A DNA stretch of 48,407 nt from contig MGZK01000038.1 in the NCBI GenBank assembly GCA_001802125.1, positions 1 through 48,407 on the forward strand, read 5' to 3'. Shown piece by piece: positions 17,183 through 26,960 of the stretch. Positions within the stretch are counted from its first letter, which is position 1, and the number at the start of each line of letters is the position of its first letter. Source of the DNA: Geobacteraceae bacterium GWC2_55_20 (GTDB lineage Bacteria > Desulfobacterota > Desulfuromonadia > Geobacterales > Pseudopelobacteraceae). A program made the translations under genes and the position numbers. The notes below the pieces were generated by a model. It searched no databases. It worked only from the letters and a program-made list of their open reading frames with translations, and was not told the DNA's origin.

Positions 17183-17198
17183 TGGCATGCGCAGTGCT
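17183..17198 (+). promoter_or_regulatory. Sigma-54 (-24/-12) promoter candidate for the che operon
   Basis: TGGCATGCGCAGTGCT matches TGGCAYG-N4-TTGCW, with TGGCATG and TGCT present and exactly 10 nt between GG and GC. Transcription would begin near 17210, about 30 nt before the STAS gene start. An NtrC-type activator gene lies immediately upstream. Confidence 0.65.
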
Positions 17199-17241
17199 CT
17201 GTATACCGGCAAGTGTAACCTGCCTGAATACGGAGAATGTG

Positions 17242-17553
17242 ATGACAGATATATGGAATGAAAATGGTAAGTATTTGGTGCGGGTAGATGGTGACTGGAT
17301 CGCCGGTACCGTGGCTGAACATCTGCAGCAGGTCGCGCTGCAATCGCTCAGGATTTCCGACCGTGCCCTGCACTATGTCGCGGGTAATCCCGACGGGCAT
17401 ATTGTGACCGAGATCGACCTGAACGGCATTACCTCGATCGACAGCAGCGGATACAGCATCCTGGCCCTGTGGCTCAGGCATCTTGAGAAACATGGCTTCT
17501 ATCCGGTTGCCATACATGACGATGTGACTTTTATTCGCAGAATTAATGCTTGA
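17242..17553 (+). CDS. STAS-domain protein (anti-sigma-factor antagonist-like)
   Basis: This 103-residue single-domain protein has the STAS core VTEIDLNGITSIDSSG; Ser69 in D67-S-S-G is the position phosphorylated in SpoIIAA-type antagonists. The frame opens earlier, but the ATG at 17242 has GGAG at 17232-17235 and lies downstream of the predicted transcription start. It opens the chemotaxis operon, 32 nt before a second STAS gene and then cheA. In the family, STAS proteins bind a partner kinase or anti-sigma factor and switch by Ser phosphorylation. No such kinase is visible in the window, so the partner is unknown. Confidence 0.82.
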   Translation: MTDIWNENGKYLVRVDGDWIAGTVAEHLQQVALQSLRISDRALHYVAGNPDGHIVTEIDLNGITSIDSSGYSILALWLRHLEKHGFYPVAIHDDVTFIRRINA

Positions 17554-17585
17554 GGCAACAATCACTCTAATCGAATGGGGATGAT

Positions 17586-17924
17586 ATGAATACCGAAGCC
17601 GGCGAATCGTTAAAAACATGCCTGGATGGCGAATGCTCGATGAGTACCGTAGCCGGGAAGTATCCGGCGCTGATGAACTGTCTTGCCCGTCTTTTGGATT
17701 CCGGCGCTTCCGGCGAACGGAATGATTGCTCAACGAGCGGCGCTCTGCTGGTGGACCTGACGGGCGTCACCGACATAGATGCCTGTGGCTGCCAGTTGCT
17801 GGCGCTATTCCTGAGCGGTCTGAAACAGAACAATATAAGTGCGCAACTGACCAACATTCCAGATACGATCAGATCCAAAATCCATTTTTTGGGATTTGAC
17901 AGTGAATTCAATCTCTCACATTGA
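17586..17924 (+). CDS. Second STAS-domain protein, phospho-site replaced
   Basis: This 112-residue protein has a STAS core at about residues 54-85 (LLVDLTGVTDIDACG..LLALFLSG). The phospho-acceptor position of DSSG proteins is Cys67 here (D65-A-C-G), with Cys69 close by and further Cys at 12, 17, 32 and 48, so Ser phosphorylation is not possible at the usual place. It resembles the MlaB-like STAS proteins found beside cheA in several deltaproteobacteria. It sits 32 nt after the first STAS gene and 17 nt before cheA. Its role could be a scaffold or a redox-responsive version of its neighbour; that is speculation. Confidence 0.78.
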   Translation: MNTEAGESLKTCLDGECSMSTVAGKYPALMNCLARLLDSGASGERNDCSTSGALLVDLTGVTDIDACGCQLLALFLSGLKQNNISAQLTNIPDTIRSKIHFLGFDSEFNLSH

Positions 17925-17941
17925 TCACCAAGGAATTCCGC

Positions 17942-20065
17942 ATGACTCAGTCCGATCAGAATAACAACATAGATCTCAATCAGTTCAACCAGGTCTTTTT
18001 CGAGGAATGCGCCGAGCACCTGGCCGAGATGGAACAGATACTTGTGTCGCTTCCCGATGAGGGGCCTGACGAGGAACAGCTGAATGCAATCTTCAGGGCG
18101 GCCCATTCTATCAAGGGGGGGGCGGGGATTTTCGGCTTTCAGGATATGACCGTCGTCACCCATGTTCTGGAATCCCTGCTGGACCGCATGCGCAATCATG
18201 AGATCCCCTTCAGTACTGCCATGGTCGATCTTTTTCTTGAAGCGGGTGACGTGATTTCCATGCAGCTGGCCGGGCACCGTGACGGAGCCTTCGTGCGGCA
18301 GGAGGCCATTGAGCAGATCAGTGCCAAACTGCAGCAGGTTATCGATGCCGGCAGCTTAGATGCTCCGGCCGGGAGCGCTTCTGCGGCAATGATACCGGTT
18401 CCCGAGGAAATCGCTCAATCAGGTACCGTTGCCTCAGAGCACTCCGATCAGCGCTATGAGCTCGTGTTCACCCCTGACCCCGATATCTTCAGGCGCGGCA
18501 TCCGCCTGGAAAACCTGTTTGCCGAACTGGAAGAGCTGGGTGAGTTGACCGTAACCGCCGGGTTACCGGCAACGACCGATTTCAATTCAATTGATCCGGA
18601 AATCTGTGTCTGCAGTTGGCGCATGACTCTGGTCACAACTGCCGGCGAAGCGGATATTCGCGACATTTTTGAATTCGTGGCCGATCTGGATCAGCTGCAG
18701 CTGCGTACGGTATCGGAAAATGTCAGGGAAATTAGTGCCAGCGATGATTCCAAAGCAATTGCCACGGTGACTCCGCCAGAAAATACCCGCTTGATGCCCA
18801 CCGGCGAATCCGCTGCCGATCCCGCAGGAGCAGCGACCGGCAGGAGGGCCTACGACAAAAACGAGCTTGCTGCCGGAGCCTATGGCCGCCGCACCAGCGA
18901 GGCCGAGTCGTCGATCCGTGTCGGCGTTACCAAGGTGGACCAGTTGATCAACCAGGTCGGAGAGCTGGTGATTACCCAGCTGATGCTGGCCCAGACCGCA
19001 ACCGTTCTCGACCCGGTACTCCACGAAAATCTTCACCGGAGCCTGTTGCAGCTGGAGCGCAACACCCGTGACCTGCAGCAGAGTGTCATGTCGATCCGCC
19101 TGGTGCCGATCAGCATCGTCTTCAGCCGTTTTCCCCGCATGGTGCGTGAACTGGCCGCGAAGCTGGGCAAACAGGTGGAACTGAAAACAGTCGGGGATAC
19201 CACCGAGCTGGACAAGGGGTTGATTGAAAAGATTACCGACCCGCTCACCCATCTGGTGCGCAACTGCATGGATCATGCGCTGGAGACTCCCGAGGCGAGA
19301 ATCGCGGCCGGGAAAGAGCCCTGCGGCACCATCACGCTGCGCGCCTCGCAGATTGGCGGCCGGATCGTTATCGACGTGATTGACGACGGCGCCGGTCTGA
19401 ATCGCGCCAAAATTCTCGCCAAGGCCGCCGAACGCGGTATTCCGGCCTCCGACAACATGAGTGACGAGGAGGTCTGGCAGCTGATCTTTGCTCCGGGCTT
19501 TTCCACCGCCGAATGCGTTACGGATATTTCCGGACGCGGAGTCGGTATGGACGTTGTTTTGAGAAATGTACAGTCCATGAGCGGCAGGGTCAATATATCG
19601 TCCGAGCCCGGCAATGGTACGAGGGTCACCATCAGCCTGCCGCTGACACTCGCTATTCTGGATGGGCTTTCGGTTGCGGTCGGCCAGGAGAAATTCATCA
19701 TCCCGCTCAACTCGATCGTGGAATCGCTCCAGCCCGCACCTGAAAGCCTGAAGACAGTCAACGGTGGAAACGTGGTTCATGTGCGTGGTGAATACATCCC
19801 GATCATTGCGTTGTACGAGCTGTTCAACATGGATGCGCTGGTCAAGGAACCGGGAAAAGGAATTCTGATCCTGATCGATGTCGAGGGCGAAAAGGCGGCG
19901 CTTCTGGTGGATGCCCTGCTTGATGAACACCAGGTGGTCATTAAGAGTATCGAAACAAATTACCGCAAGGTCGAGGGCACGGCCGGAGCCACCATTCTGG
20001 GCGATGGCCGGGTTGCGCTGATACTGGACGTAAACTCATTGTTTCGGATGAGAAAACAGAAATAG
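17942..20065 (+). CDS. cheA: Chemotaxis histidine kinase CheA
   Basis: This 707-residue kinase has an Hpt domain with phospho-acceptor His55 (AHSIKGGAGIFGF), a middle region (~170-270, FTPDPDIFRRGIRLENLFAELEELG type) in the place of the P2 regulator-binding domain, a dimerisation region (~320-385), the ATP-binding domain with N-box around Asn441 (NCMDHALE) and G-boxes (DDGAGL, GRGVGMDVV), and a CheW-like domain at the C-terminus (~570-707). It takes signals from the MCP arrays via CheW and phosphorylates CheY and CheB. The N-box has DHA where DHG is usual, while Asn, Asp and His are kept. The ATG at 17942 has AAGGA seven nucleotides upstream; a TTG 21 nt earlier overlaps the STAS gene and is less likely. 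Confidence 0.94.
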   Translation: MTQSDQNNNIDLNQFNQVFFEECAEHLAEMEQILVSLPDEGPDEEQLNAIFRAAHSIKGGAGIFGFQDMTVVTHVLESLLDRMRNHEIPFSTAMVDLFLEAGDVISMQLAGHRDGAFVRQEAIEQISAKLQQVIDAGSLDAPAGSASAAMIPVPEEIAQSGTVASEHSDQRYELVFTPDPDIFRRGIRLENLFAELEELGELTVTAGLPATTDFNSIDPEICVCSWRMTLVTTAGEADIRDIFEFVADLDQLQLRTVSENVREISASDDSKAIATVTPPENTRLMPTGESAADPAGAATGRRAYDKNELAAGAYGRRTSEAESSIRVGVTKVDQLINQVGELVITQLMLAQTATVLDPVLHENLHRSLLQLERNTRDLQQSVMSIRLVPISIVFSRFPRMVRELAAKLGKQVELKTVGDTTELDKGLIEKITDPLTHLVRNCMDHALETPEARIAAGKEPCGTITLRASQIGGRIVIDVIDDGAGLNRAKILAKAAERGIPASDNMSDEEVWQLIFAPGFSTAECVTDISGRGVGMDVVLRNVQSMSGRVNISSEPGNGTRVTISLPLTLAILDGLSVAVGQEKFIIPLNSIVESLQPAPESLKTVNGGNVVHVRGEYIPIIALYELFNMDALVKEPGKGILILIDVEGEKAALLVDALLDEHQVVIKSIETNYRKVEGTAGATILGDGRVALILDVNSLFRMRKQK

Positions 20066-20104
20066 TCTTTGCATGAACATCATCAAACGGAGGTAATTCA
20101 AATT

Positions 20105-20596
20105 ATGCAGACAGGTCAGGAACTTATCGGCAAAAACGGGACGGGTGTCGCCTCGGAGTACCTCACCTTCACCCTGGGAAGCGAGGAGTACGGGATCGAT
20201 ATCCTCAAGGTTCAGGAGATCCGTGGATACGATACGGTTACCCATATCGCCAACGCTCCGGAGTTCATCAAGGGTGTGATAAACCTGCGCGGTGTGATCG
20301 TACCGATCGTTGACATGCGGATCAAGTTCAAGGTTGGCGTTCCGAGCTACAACGAATTTACCGTGGTGATCATCATGAACGTTCTGGGCAGGGTAATCGG
20401 AATGGTGGTTGACGGTGTTTCCGACGTTGTGGCCCTTAGCGGAGACCAGATCAAGCCGGCTCCTGAAATGGGGGCGGCGATGGATACGGATTATATCACC
20501 GGGCTCGGTACGCTGAACGACCAGATGCTGATCCTGGTGGATATCGAAAAGCTGATGAGCAGTGAAGAGATGCAGGTCATGGAACAGGTAAACTGA
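20105..20596 (+). CDS. cheW: Chemotaxis coupling protein CheW
   Basis: This 163-residue protein is a single CheW domain ([56 protein letters not shown]), linking receptors to CheA. The frame opens 12 codons earlier, but CGGAGGT at 20088-20094 lies ten nucleotides before the ATG at 20105, so that start is chosen. It is 39 nt after cheA and 29 nt before the mcp gene, in the canonical order. Length is typical for the family. Confidence 0.94.
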   Translation: MQTGQELIGKNGTGVASEYLTFTLGSEEYGIDILKVQEIRGYDTVTHIANAPEFIKGVINLRGVIVPIVDMRIKFKVGVPSYNEFTVVIIMNVLGRVIGMVVDGVSDVVALSGDQIKPAPEMGAAMDTDYITGLGTLNDQMLILVDIEKLMSSEEMQVMEQVN

Positions 20597-20625
20597 TCAA
20601 ATACAAGGGGAAAGGCGGTAACAGC

Positions 20626-22365
20626 ATGAAAATCAAGAGCTTTAAAAATTGGAAAATCCTCAACAAGATACTGAGCATCTCAATCACCACCATCGCTTTG
20701 CTGATACTGGGGGTCACTTTTTATCTGCTGCCATACATGGAACACAACCTGCTGGCGGAAAAAGAATTGGCGACCAAGGGCGTTGTTGACGTGGTCTATG
20801 CGATTCTCGAAGGGTATGAGGTGCAGGTGAAAGCCGGCGCCCTCCCGTTGGCGGAAGCCCAGAAGAGGGCTCTGGAGAGAATCAGGACCATCCGGTATCA
20901 CGGCAACGAATACTTCTGGATCAACGATCTGGAACCAAAGGTGCTTACCCATGGTGCAAACCAGGATCTGATCGGCAAGAACGTGGCCGATATTAAGGAT
21001 CCCAACGGCAAGCAGATCTTCGTCGAATTTGTCAAGGTGGCGAAAGATAAAGGGGAAGGAATCGTCGAGTACCAATGGGCAAAGGCCGGCTCTACAAAGC
21101 CCGTGGACAAGATCTCCTACATCAAGCTGATGAAGGAATGGGGCTGGGTCGTCGGCAGCGGTATCTACGTCGATGACGTCAAAAAAGAGGTGGCAAAGAC
21201 GCGCATCAAGATTCTCGGAGCTACAGCAGTGCTGGCCCTGGTGATCTTTGCCTTTGCCTGGCTGGTTGCCCGCCGGATCAAGGAAGCCCTTGACAGGGCC
21301 ATCAGCGTGTCGGAACAGATCGCGGCCGGAGACCTGACCGTCAAGATCGAGATCGACAGCCAGGACGAGACCGGACACCTTTTGGGGTCATTGAAAGAGA
21401 TGAATGAAGGTCTGGCGCGAATAGTTGGTGAAGTGCGCAGCGGGGCCGATTCAATTGCCACGGCCACCGAGCAGATTTCGGCCGGCAACGCCGACCTTTC
21501 CCAGCGGACCGAAGAGCAGGCTTCGGCGCTCGAAGAAACCGCCTCCAGCATGGAGGAACTGACTTCCACCGTCAAGCAGAACGCCGACAACGCCCAGCAG
21601 GCCAACCAGCTGGCGATCAGCGCCAGCGGTGTAGCGGTAAAAGGTGGCGACGTGATCAATAAGGTCGTGCGCACGATGGAATCGATTACCGACAGTTCCC
21701 GCAAGATATCGGATATCATCGGCGTGATCGACGGCATCGCCTTCCAGACCAATATCCTGGCGCTGAATGCCGCAGTGGAAGCGGCCCGGGCCGGCGAACA
21801 GGGGCGGGGGTTTGCCGTGGTGGCCGCCGAGGTGCGCAGCCTGGCCCAGCGTAGCGCCGCCGCTGCCAAGGAGATCAAGGCCCTGATCGAGGATTCGGTC
21901 GGCAAGGTCCAGGATGGCAGCAGGCTGGTGGAAGAGGCCGGGCATACCACCCAGGAGATCGTTACCAGCATCAAGCGGGTGACCGATATCATGGCCGAGA
22001 TTTCCGCCGCTTCGCTGGAGCAGTCCAGCGGCATCGAACAAGTCAATACCGCCATCACCCAGATGGACGACGTCACCCAGCAGAATGCCGCCCTGGTCGA
22101 GCAGGCCGCCGCTGCCGCCGAGTCGCTTGAGGAGCAGGCGCTGCAACTGGTGCAGGTCGTGACGCGCTTCAAATTGGAGGAGTCCCGCCAGTCACAAAAG
22201 GTCTCGGCCGACAAGAAGCCCCGGCGGATTCAGCCGCTACATCCAGAACTTCCCGGCAAAAAGGCCGGTCGGTCGGGCGTGGTCAATAATCAGAAAAAGG
22301 GTGATTCGCTCAAACTGGCCGCACCCAAAGCAGCGGATGAGGATGAGGACTGGAAAGAATTTTGA
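20626..22365 (+). CDS. Methyl-accepting chemotaxis protein, sCache sensor, CheR-docking tail
   Basis: This 579-residue receptor has a membrane helix at ~14-35, a periplasmic single-Cache domain (~40-190; [22 protein letters not shown]), a second helix at ~193-213, a HAMP domain, and the long cytoplasmic coiled coil with its hairpin tip near 373-400 ([23 protein letters not shown]). The extreme C-terminus is an acidic linker ending DWKEF, which fits the x-W-x-x-F pentapeptide that tethers CheR. cheR is the next gene, 49 nt away. Such Cache receptors usually sense small organic acids or related metabolites; the ligand cannot be told. It lies between cheW and cheR and is probably the main receptor of this system. 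Confidence 0.94.
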   Translation: MKIKSFKNWKILNKILSISITTIALLILGVTFYLLPYMEHNLLAEKELATKGVVDVVYAILEGYEVQVKAGALPLAEAQKRALERIRTIRYHGNEYFWINDLEPKVLTHGANQDLIGKNVADIKDPNGKQIFVEFVKVAKDKGEGIVEYQWAKAGSTKPVDKISYIKLMKEWGWVVGSGIYVDDVKKEVAKTRIKILGATAVLALVIFAFAWLVARRIKEALDRAISVSEQIAAGDLTVKIEIDSQDETGHLLGSLKEMNEGLARIVGEVRSGADSIATATEQISAGNADLSQRTEEQASALEETASSMEELTSTVKQNADNAQQANQLAISASGVAVKGGDVINKVVRTMESITDSSRKISDIIGVIDGIAFQTNILALNAAVEAARAGEQGRGFAVVAAEVRSLAQRSAAAAKEIKALIEDSVGKVQDGSRLVEEAGHTTQEIVTSIKRVTDIMAEISAASLEQSSGIEQVNTAITQMDDVTQQNAALVEQAAAAAESLEEQALQLVQVVTRFKLEESRQSQKVSADKKPRRIQPLHPELPGKKAGRSGVVNNQKKGDSLKLAAPKAADEDEDWKEF

Positions 22366-22414
22366 TGGATTGAAGTTGGAACGTGCTTTTACTGTTGACC
22401 ATGGGGAGTTGTGA

Positions 22415-23287
22415 ATGTCGGCGATAAGCGCTATTAAAAAACCGGCATTCGGAAATGAGTCCGGTGAAAGGGAACTGTACCTGTTCCCTTTCACCGATGA
22501 CGATTTTCACCGTATCAGAGGCCTGATTTACCGGGTCGCGGGCATTTCCCTGGCTCCGTCCAAGAGAGATCTGGTCTACAGCCGTCTGGCCCGCCGCCTC
22601 AGGGCCCGGCTGATTGATTCATTCAGCGAGTATATCCGGCTTCTGGAGAGCGGCGACAAGCTGGAACGAGAGGAGTTCATCAACGCCCTCACAACCAACA
22701 TGACCTCCTTCTTCAGGGAGGCCCACCATTTTCCGATTCTCGCGAAACACCTGGGCGCCATCCCCAGATCCAATCATGTCAACATCTGGACATGCGCCTC
22801 CTCCAGCGGCGAGGAACCCTATTCGATCGCCATGACGGTAGTGGAACAGTATAAGAGCTTCAACGCACCGGTCAGGATTCTGGCTACCGACATCGACACC
22901 AATGTTCTGGACAAGGCCAGGCGTGGTGTCTATTCGCTGGATCAGCTCCAGAAGGTTTCCCCTGAACAGCTCAAGCGTTTCTTTCTGAAAGGTGACGGCA
23001 AAAACGCGGGCTTCGCAAAAATCAGGCCCGAGCTCCAGCAGATGATCACCTTCAGGCGATTCAACCTGCTGGATGAACAGTGGGGTGTTAATGAGAAGTT
23101 CGATGTGATATTTTGCAGGAACGTTATGATCTATTTCGACAAGGAAACCCAGTACCGGATTTTGAAAAAGATGCAGCCCTGCCTGCATCCGCACGGACTG
23201 TTCTTTGCCGGTCATTCCGAGAGCTTTCATCATGCGTCCGACCTGTTCAAGGTGTGCGGTAAAACGGTCTATTCACCCAATAACTAA
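22415..23287 (+). CDS. cheR: Chemoreceptor methyltransferase CheR
   Basis: This 290-residue protein has the helical CheR N-terminal domain (~25-90; [18 protein letters not shown]) and the AdoMet-binding domain ([59 protein letters not shown]). It methylates glutamates on MCPs for adaptation. The ~20-residue extension at the N-terminus is not conserved. GGGAG precedes the ATG. It is five nucleotides from cheD. Confidence 0.94.
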   Translation: MSAISAIKKPAFGNESGERELYLFPFTDDDFHRIRGLIYRVAGISLAPSKRDLVYSRLARRLRARLIDSFSEYIRLLESGDKLEREEFINALTTNMTSFFREAHHFPILAKHLGAIPRSNHVNIWTCASSSGEEPYSIAMTVVEQYKSFNAPVRILATDIDTNVLDKARRGVYSLDQLQKVSPEQLKRFFLKGDGKNAGFAKIRPELQQMITFRRFNLLDEQWGVNEKFDVIFCRNVMIYFDKETQYRILKKMQPCLHPHGLFFAGHSESFHHASDLFKVCGKTVYSPNN

Positions 23288-23292
23288 CCGAT

Positions 23293-23859
23293 ATGCACCG
23301 GGGAAGATATTTTTCGACCAGCAGTTATTATGACCGTCTTTCCGATTCAACTGCGATCAAGATCCTTCCCGGCCAGTATCATGCAACCGCTGACGGCACC
23401 GTCATCACCACCGTATTGGGATCATGCGTGTCGGTATGTCTCTTTGACACTATCAGCGGAGTAGGTGGAATGAATCATTACATGTTGCCGGGTGATAGCG
23501 GGGAGCTTGTCAGAATCTCCTCCGGTTCGGCGCGTTACGGAACCCACGCGATGAAACTGTTGCTCGAACATGTGCTCCAGCTGGGCGCGGAGCGCTCACG
23601 GCTTGAGGCAAAGGTTTTCGGCGCCGGCAAGGTGATGGACGGCATGAGCGATGTGGGGCGGCAGAATGCCGATTTTGCCGTGCGTTATTTAAGAGACCAG
23701 AAAATCAGAATTGCCGCGGTTGATGTGGGCGATATTTACCCCAGAAAGATCTGCTTTTACCCGGCCACCGGTCAGGTGTTCGTAAAACGGATTCAAAATC
23801 AGGAACTTTCACCGGAAATATTGCGGGATATCTTCACAAGCGGCCGCCAAAAGCAATAA
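23293..23859 (+). CDS. cheD: Chemoreceptor glutamine deamidase CheD
   Basis: This 188-residue protein has the CheD catalytic Cys45 in LGSCVSVC and His62 in GGMNHYMLP, followed by KVFGAGKVM and the conserved [10 protein letters not shown]. CheD deamidates Gln to Glu on MCPs and in some bacteria is drawn away by CheC and CheY-P. It follows cheR by five nucleotides with no clear ribosome-binding site, so translation is probably coupled. It is slightly longer at the N-terminus than usual. The CheX relative at 9759 could take the CheC-like role in this genome, but no CheC is seen here. Confidence 0.93.
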   Translation: MHRGRYFSTSSYYDRLSDSTAIKILPGQYHATADGTVITTVLGSCVSVCLFDTISGVGGMNHYMLPGDSGELVRISSGSARYGTHAMKLLLEHVLQLGAERSRLEAKVFGAGKVMDGMSDVGRQNADFAVRYLRDQKIRIAAVDVGDIYPRKICFYPATGQVFVKRIQNQELSPEILRDIFTSGRQKQ

Positions 23860-23891
23860 TGTAACCTGACACTGATAAACGGGATATCGAT

Positions 23892-24983
23892 ATGCCGATC
23901 AAGGTTCTTATCATAGACGATTCAGCGCTAATCCGGAGTCTTTTGACCGAAATCATCAACAAACAGCCGGATATGGAGGTGGTTGGGACCGCCCCCGACC
24001 CGCTGGTTGCCAGGGAAAAGATCAAGGCGCTCAACCCGGACGTGCTGACGCTGGATGTGGAGATGCCGAAGATGGATGGCCTGGCCTTCCTGGAAAAACT
24101 GATGCGTCTGCGTCCGATGCCGGTAGTGATGGTGTCTTCGCTGACGGAGAAGAGTTCCTCGATTACCCTGCATGCGCTGGAGCTGGGAGCGTTTGATTTT
24201 GTTACCAAGCCCAAGATCGACATCCGCAACGGCCTGCAGGAGTATGCCGAGGAACTGACCGGCAAAATCCGTGGTGCGGCCAGGGCGCGTATGCGGCGGC
24301 CGACAGCGATCAGTGCCGCGCATATTGCGGTCGAACAGAAAAACAGCGCCGACGTTGTCCTGGCCGCCGAGCACCGCACCTTTTCCTCTACCGAGAAGGT
24401 CATCATCGTGGGCGCTTCCACCGGAGGCACCGAGGCTTTGAAAACTCTTCTGGTGGATATGCCCGCCGATTGTCCGGCTGTTCTGATTACCCAGCATATG
24501 CCGGAAACGTTTACCAAGACCTTTGCAAAACGGCTCGACAGCCTCTGCAGGATAGCGGTCAAGGAAGCCGAACATGGCGAACGGGTTCTGCCTGGGCATG
24601 GTTACCTGGCTCCCGGTAATCGCCACCTGCTTCTGAAGCGGAGCGGCGCAAATTACATCGTGGAACTCTCGGATGGCCCCCCGGTGAGCCGTCACCGGCC
24701 GTCCGTGGATGTGCTGTTCCGTTCCGCCGCCAACTGCGCCGGCAAAAACGCGATCGGAATCATCATGACCGGAATGGGAGATGACGGCGCCGCCGGCATG
24801 CTGGAAATGCACCAGGCCGGCGCCTATACCCTGGCGCAGGATGAGGAGAGCTGCGTGGTATTCGGCATGCCGAAAGAAGCCATAGCCCATGGAGGAGTTG
24901 ACGAGGTGGTTCCGCTTCAGGATATGTCCAGGCGTCTGTCGGTCTGGTTGTCATCCCAGGGCAAGCGAGGATTCAGGGTGTAA
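23892..24983 (+). CDS. cheB: Chemotaxis response regulator methylesterase CheB
   Basis: This 363-residue two-domain protein has a receiver with Asp55 in [12 protein letters not shown] and a C-terminal methylesterase with the catalytic triad Ser176 (GASTGG), His202 (TQHMP) and Asp298 ([11 protein letters not shown]). Phosphorylated by CheA, it removes receptor methyl groups. Start and length are normal. The last 29 codons including the stop are repeated at 26995-27081 (79 of 87 bp identical), evidence that a second cheB-like gene once lay downstream. A stand-alone CheB esterase domain is also encoded at 33153. Confidence 0.95.
   Translation: MPIKVLIIDDSALIRSLLTEIINKQPDMEVVGTAPDPLVAREKIKALNPDVLTLDVEMPKMDGLAFLEKLMRLRPMPVVMVSSLTEKSSSITLHALELGAFDFVTKPKIDIRNGLQEYAEELTGKIRGAARARMRRPTAISAAHIAVEQKNSADVVLAAEHRTFSSTEKVIIVGASTGGTEALKTLLVDMPADCPAVLITQHMPETFTKTFAKRLDSLCRIAVKEAEHGERVLPGHGYLAPGNRHLLLKRSGANYIVELSDGPPVSRHRPSVDVLFRSAANCAGKNAIGIIMTGMGDDGAAGMLEMHQAGAYTLAQDEESCVVFGMPKEAIAHGGVDEVVPLQDMSRRLSVWLSSQGKRGFRV
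24897..24983 (+). repeat. Copy A of an 87-bp direct repeat (end of cheB)
   Basis: This stretch aligns without gaps to 26995-27081 with eight mismatches. Weaker similarity continues on both sides, upstream into cheB from ~24858 and downstream to a shared GTTTGTCAG/GGTTGTCAG. The two copies flank the kinase gene at 25028-26953. Confidence 0.85.
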
Positions 24984-25027
24984 CATAAGGTTTGTCAGAT
25001 GCCGGAAAACTCAATGCAAAAGATCGT

Positions 25028-26953
25028 ATGCACATGAGCAGACATACTGTAATAGCAGGCTCTTTGGCCTTTATCCTGCTGGCCGGGTTGTCAACGATCC
25101 TCTATGACGATTCGAGCCACCTGAACCTGTTGCTCAAGCAGCGGCTGGTGGAAAAGGAAACCCTGTTCGACGAGCTGCGCAAGATGAAGAACAGCCCCGT
25201 CGAAAAGATGGTGAAGGATTACAGTTACTGGGATGAGCTGGTTAAATACGTCGGAGCACCAACTGACAAGTGGGCGCTGGATAATCTCGACTCCAGTTTT
25301 GCCACTTACAACTACCAGTCCCTTTGGGTCTATCGCATGGATGGCATTCTGATTCGTTCCGTCCGGAAGGACGGTTCAGGTGGCCGGCCTGGGGCTCCGT
25401 TTCCCTTGCCTGTGAGCCGGGTTAAGTCCCTGGTTGATCGTGGCAACAACTTTGCCCAGTTTTACATCGCGACTCCACAGGGAGTGATGGAGGTTTGCGC
25501 GGCGCCGATCCGGTCGTCAAAAAACTCCGCTGAAGGGGGAGCGTCCGGCCTTTTGCTGGCAGGAGTGCTGCTGGATGAAAAATATCTTGGCGAATTGTCG
25601 TACTCGGCACACAGCACAGTTTATCTGAGGGAGCATGCGGCTGCCACAGCCGAAGCGGTGACTGATCCCAGCCAGGGTATCATTGTCTTTTCCCGTGACC
25701 TTCCGGGGCTTGATGGCAGACCGTTGAAAATGCTGTCGGTCAGGATGGATGCGCCGGACATTCGTCACATCGCGCGGCAAAAGAAAAAGAATGCGCTGAT
25801 CGGTACGGGTCTGATTGCGGCGCTGTATATCCTGGCAGGTTTTCTGCTGCTGTCGCGGCAACGCCTGAAAATAGCCAACCTGAATCTGGATGTTGCGCAA
25901 GTGGCTGCCCGGATGGGAAGCTGGCAGCGGCATATAGAAAGTGGCGCCTGTTGCTGGTCGGACAACCTTTACATCCTCTTCGGGCTTTCCAGGTCAAGCG
26001 CCAAGCCAAGCCTGGAAACTTTTTATACCCTGGTGCATCCCAAAGATCTCCCCCGCGTCCGATCCGTTATCGAGCAGGCGGTCAAGGCGAAGGATGGATA
26101 CGATGTAGAGTTTTTACTGATTCGGCCGGACGGTGAAATCCGTACCATGCGTTCCAAGGGGAGTGTGATGCTGGTGGATGGAATGCGGGGGCGTATAGCC
26201 GGATACACTCAGGATGTCACCGAGTTGGCTAGAATGACTAATGAACTGGTTGCTCTGAACGCCTGGAAAGACGGACTGATAACCATGCTGAGTCATGACC
26301 TCAGAACTCCGCTGACTCCATTGACCATCCTGCTCCCCATGATCGGTAAGCGGGTTGAAAACCATGAATTAAGAAAGATGGTGGAACTCTGTTGCGCATG
26401 TACCGACAATATCAAGAAACTATCGGACAATGCCAATTTGCTGGTAACACTCTTTGCCACGATTGAAAAGGGCGAGCTGGAGAACATCGCACTTGCTTCA
26501 GTGGTGGAACTGTCCATTGCCGAGAGTGCCGGGATCTTGGCCCAAAAACATCTTACTTGTCAAAATGATCTTGATCCCACGCTTGTAGTCCGGGGCATAC
26601 CGGGCCAACTCAAAGAACTCTTCAGCAAACTGATCTCGAACGCCATCCGTTTTTCAAAGGAAAACGGGAGCATCCGGGTCTCGGCCGAACAGCATTACGG
26701 GATGGTGACTATTGCGGTGCATGATAACGGAATCGGTCTGGAGCATGACCACTTGGAACGCATCTTTGATGAGTTCTTCAAGGTGGACGAGTCGCGTCAT
26801 GACTTGGATGCCCCAGGTCTCGGGCTTGCCATCTGCAAGCGGATTGTTCGTAATCATGATGGCAGGATCTGGGCTGAAAGCCCAGGGCCCGGCATGGGGA
26901 CAACCATCGGATTTACAATTAATGAAAATAGGCGAAGCGCCGATAGTAATTAA
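25028..26953 (+). CDS. CHASE4-PAS sensor histidine kinase
   Basis: The product is about 641 residues. A membrane helix (~5-25) is followed by a periplasmic region with the CHASE4-like motif DYSYWDELVKYV (~60), a second helix (~262-284), a PAS domain (~295-400), a HisKA domain with His423 in SHDLRTPLTPL, and an ATP-binding domain (SNAIRFS, DNGIGL, GLGLAICKRIV). There is no receiver. The start is uncertain: ATG at 25028 or 25034 or TTG at 24992, none with a good ribosome-binding site. The C-terminal third resembles the kinase at 30204 strongly (EFFKVDESRHDL). The gene is bracketed by the 87-bp cheB-tail repeats, so it may have arrived or duplicated together with them. Its place after cheB suggests it modulates the che pathway, perhaps through the CheY-like protein at 32764. 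Confidence 0.88.
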   Translation: MHMSRHTVIAGSLAFILLAGLSTILYDDSSHLNLLLKQRLVEKETLFDELRKMKNSPVEKMVKDYSYWDELVKYVGAPTDKWALDNLDSSFATYNYQSLWVYRMDGILIRSVRKDGSGGRPGAPFPLPVSRVKSLVDRGNNFAQFYIATPQGVMEVCAAPIRSSKNSAEGGASGLLLAGVLLDEKYLGELSYSAHSTVYLREHAAATAEAVTDPSQGIIVFSRDLPGLDGRPLKMLSVRMDAPDIRHIARQKKKNALIGTGLIAALYILAGFLLLSRQRLKIANLNLDVAQVAARMGSWQRHIESGACCWSDNLYILFGLSRSSAKPSLETFYTLVHPKDLPRVRSVIEQAVKAKDGYDVEFLLIRPDGEIRTMRSKGSVMLVDGMRGRIAGYTQDVTELARMTNELVALNAWKDGLITMLSHDLRTPLTPLTILLPMIGKRVENHELRKMVELCCACTDNIKKLSDNANLLVTLFATIEKGELENIALASVVELSIAESAGILAQKHLTCQNDLDPTLVVRGIPGQLKELFSKLISNAIRFSKENGSIRVSAEQHYGMVTIAVHDNGIGLEHDHLERIFDEFFKVDESRHDLDAPGLGLAICKRIVRNHDGRIWAESPGPGMGTTIGFTINENRRSADSN

Positions 26954-26960
26954 CTTATGA

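Noticed and set aside
18587-19930. Long open frame antisense to cheA
   Set aside because: It lies wholly within cheA, shows no family resemblance, and is the usual by-product of GC-rich coding sequence; the same applies to the long antisense frame at 11289-12500.
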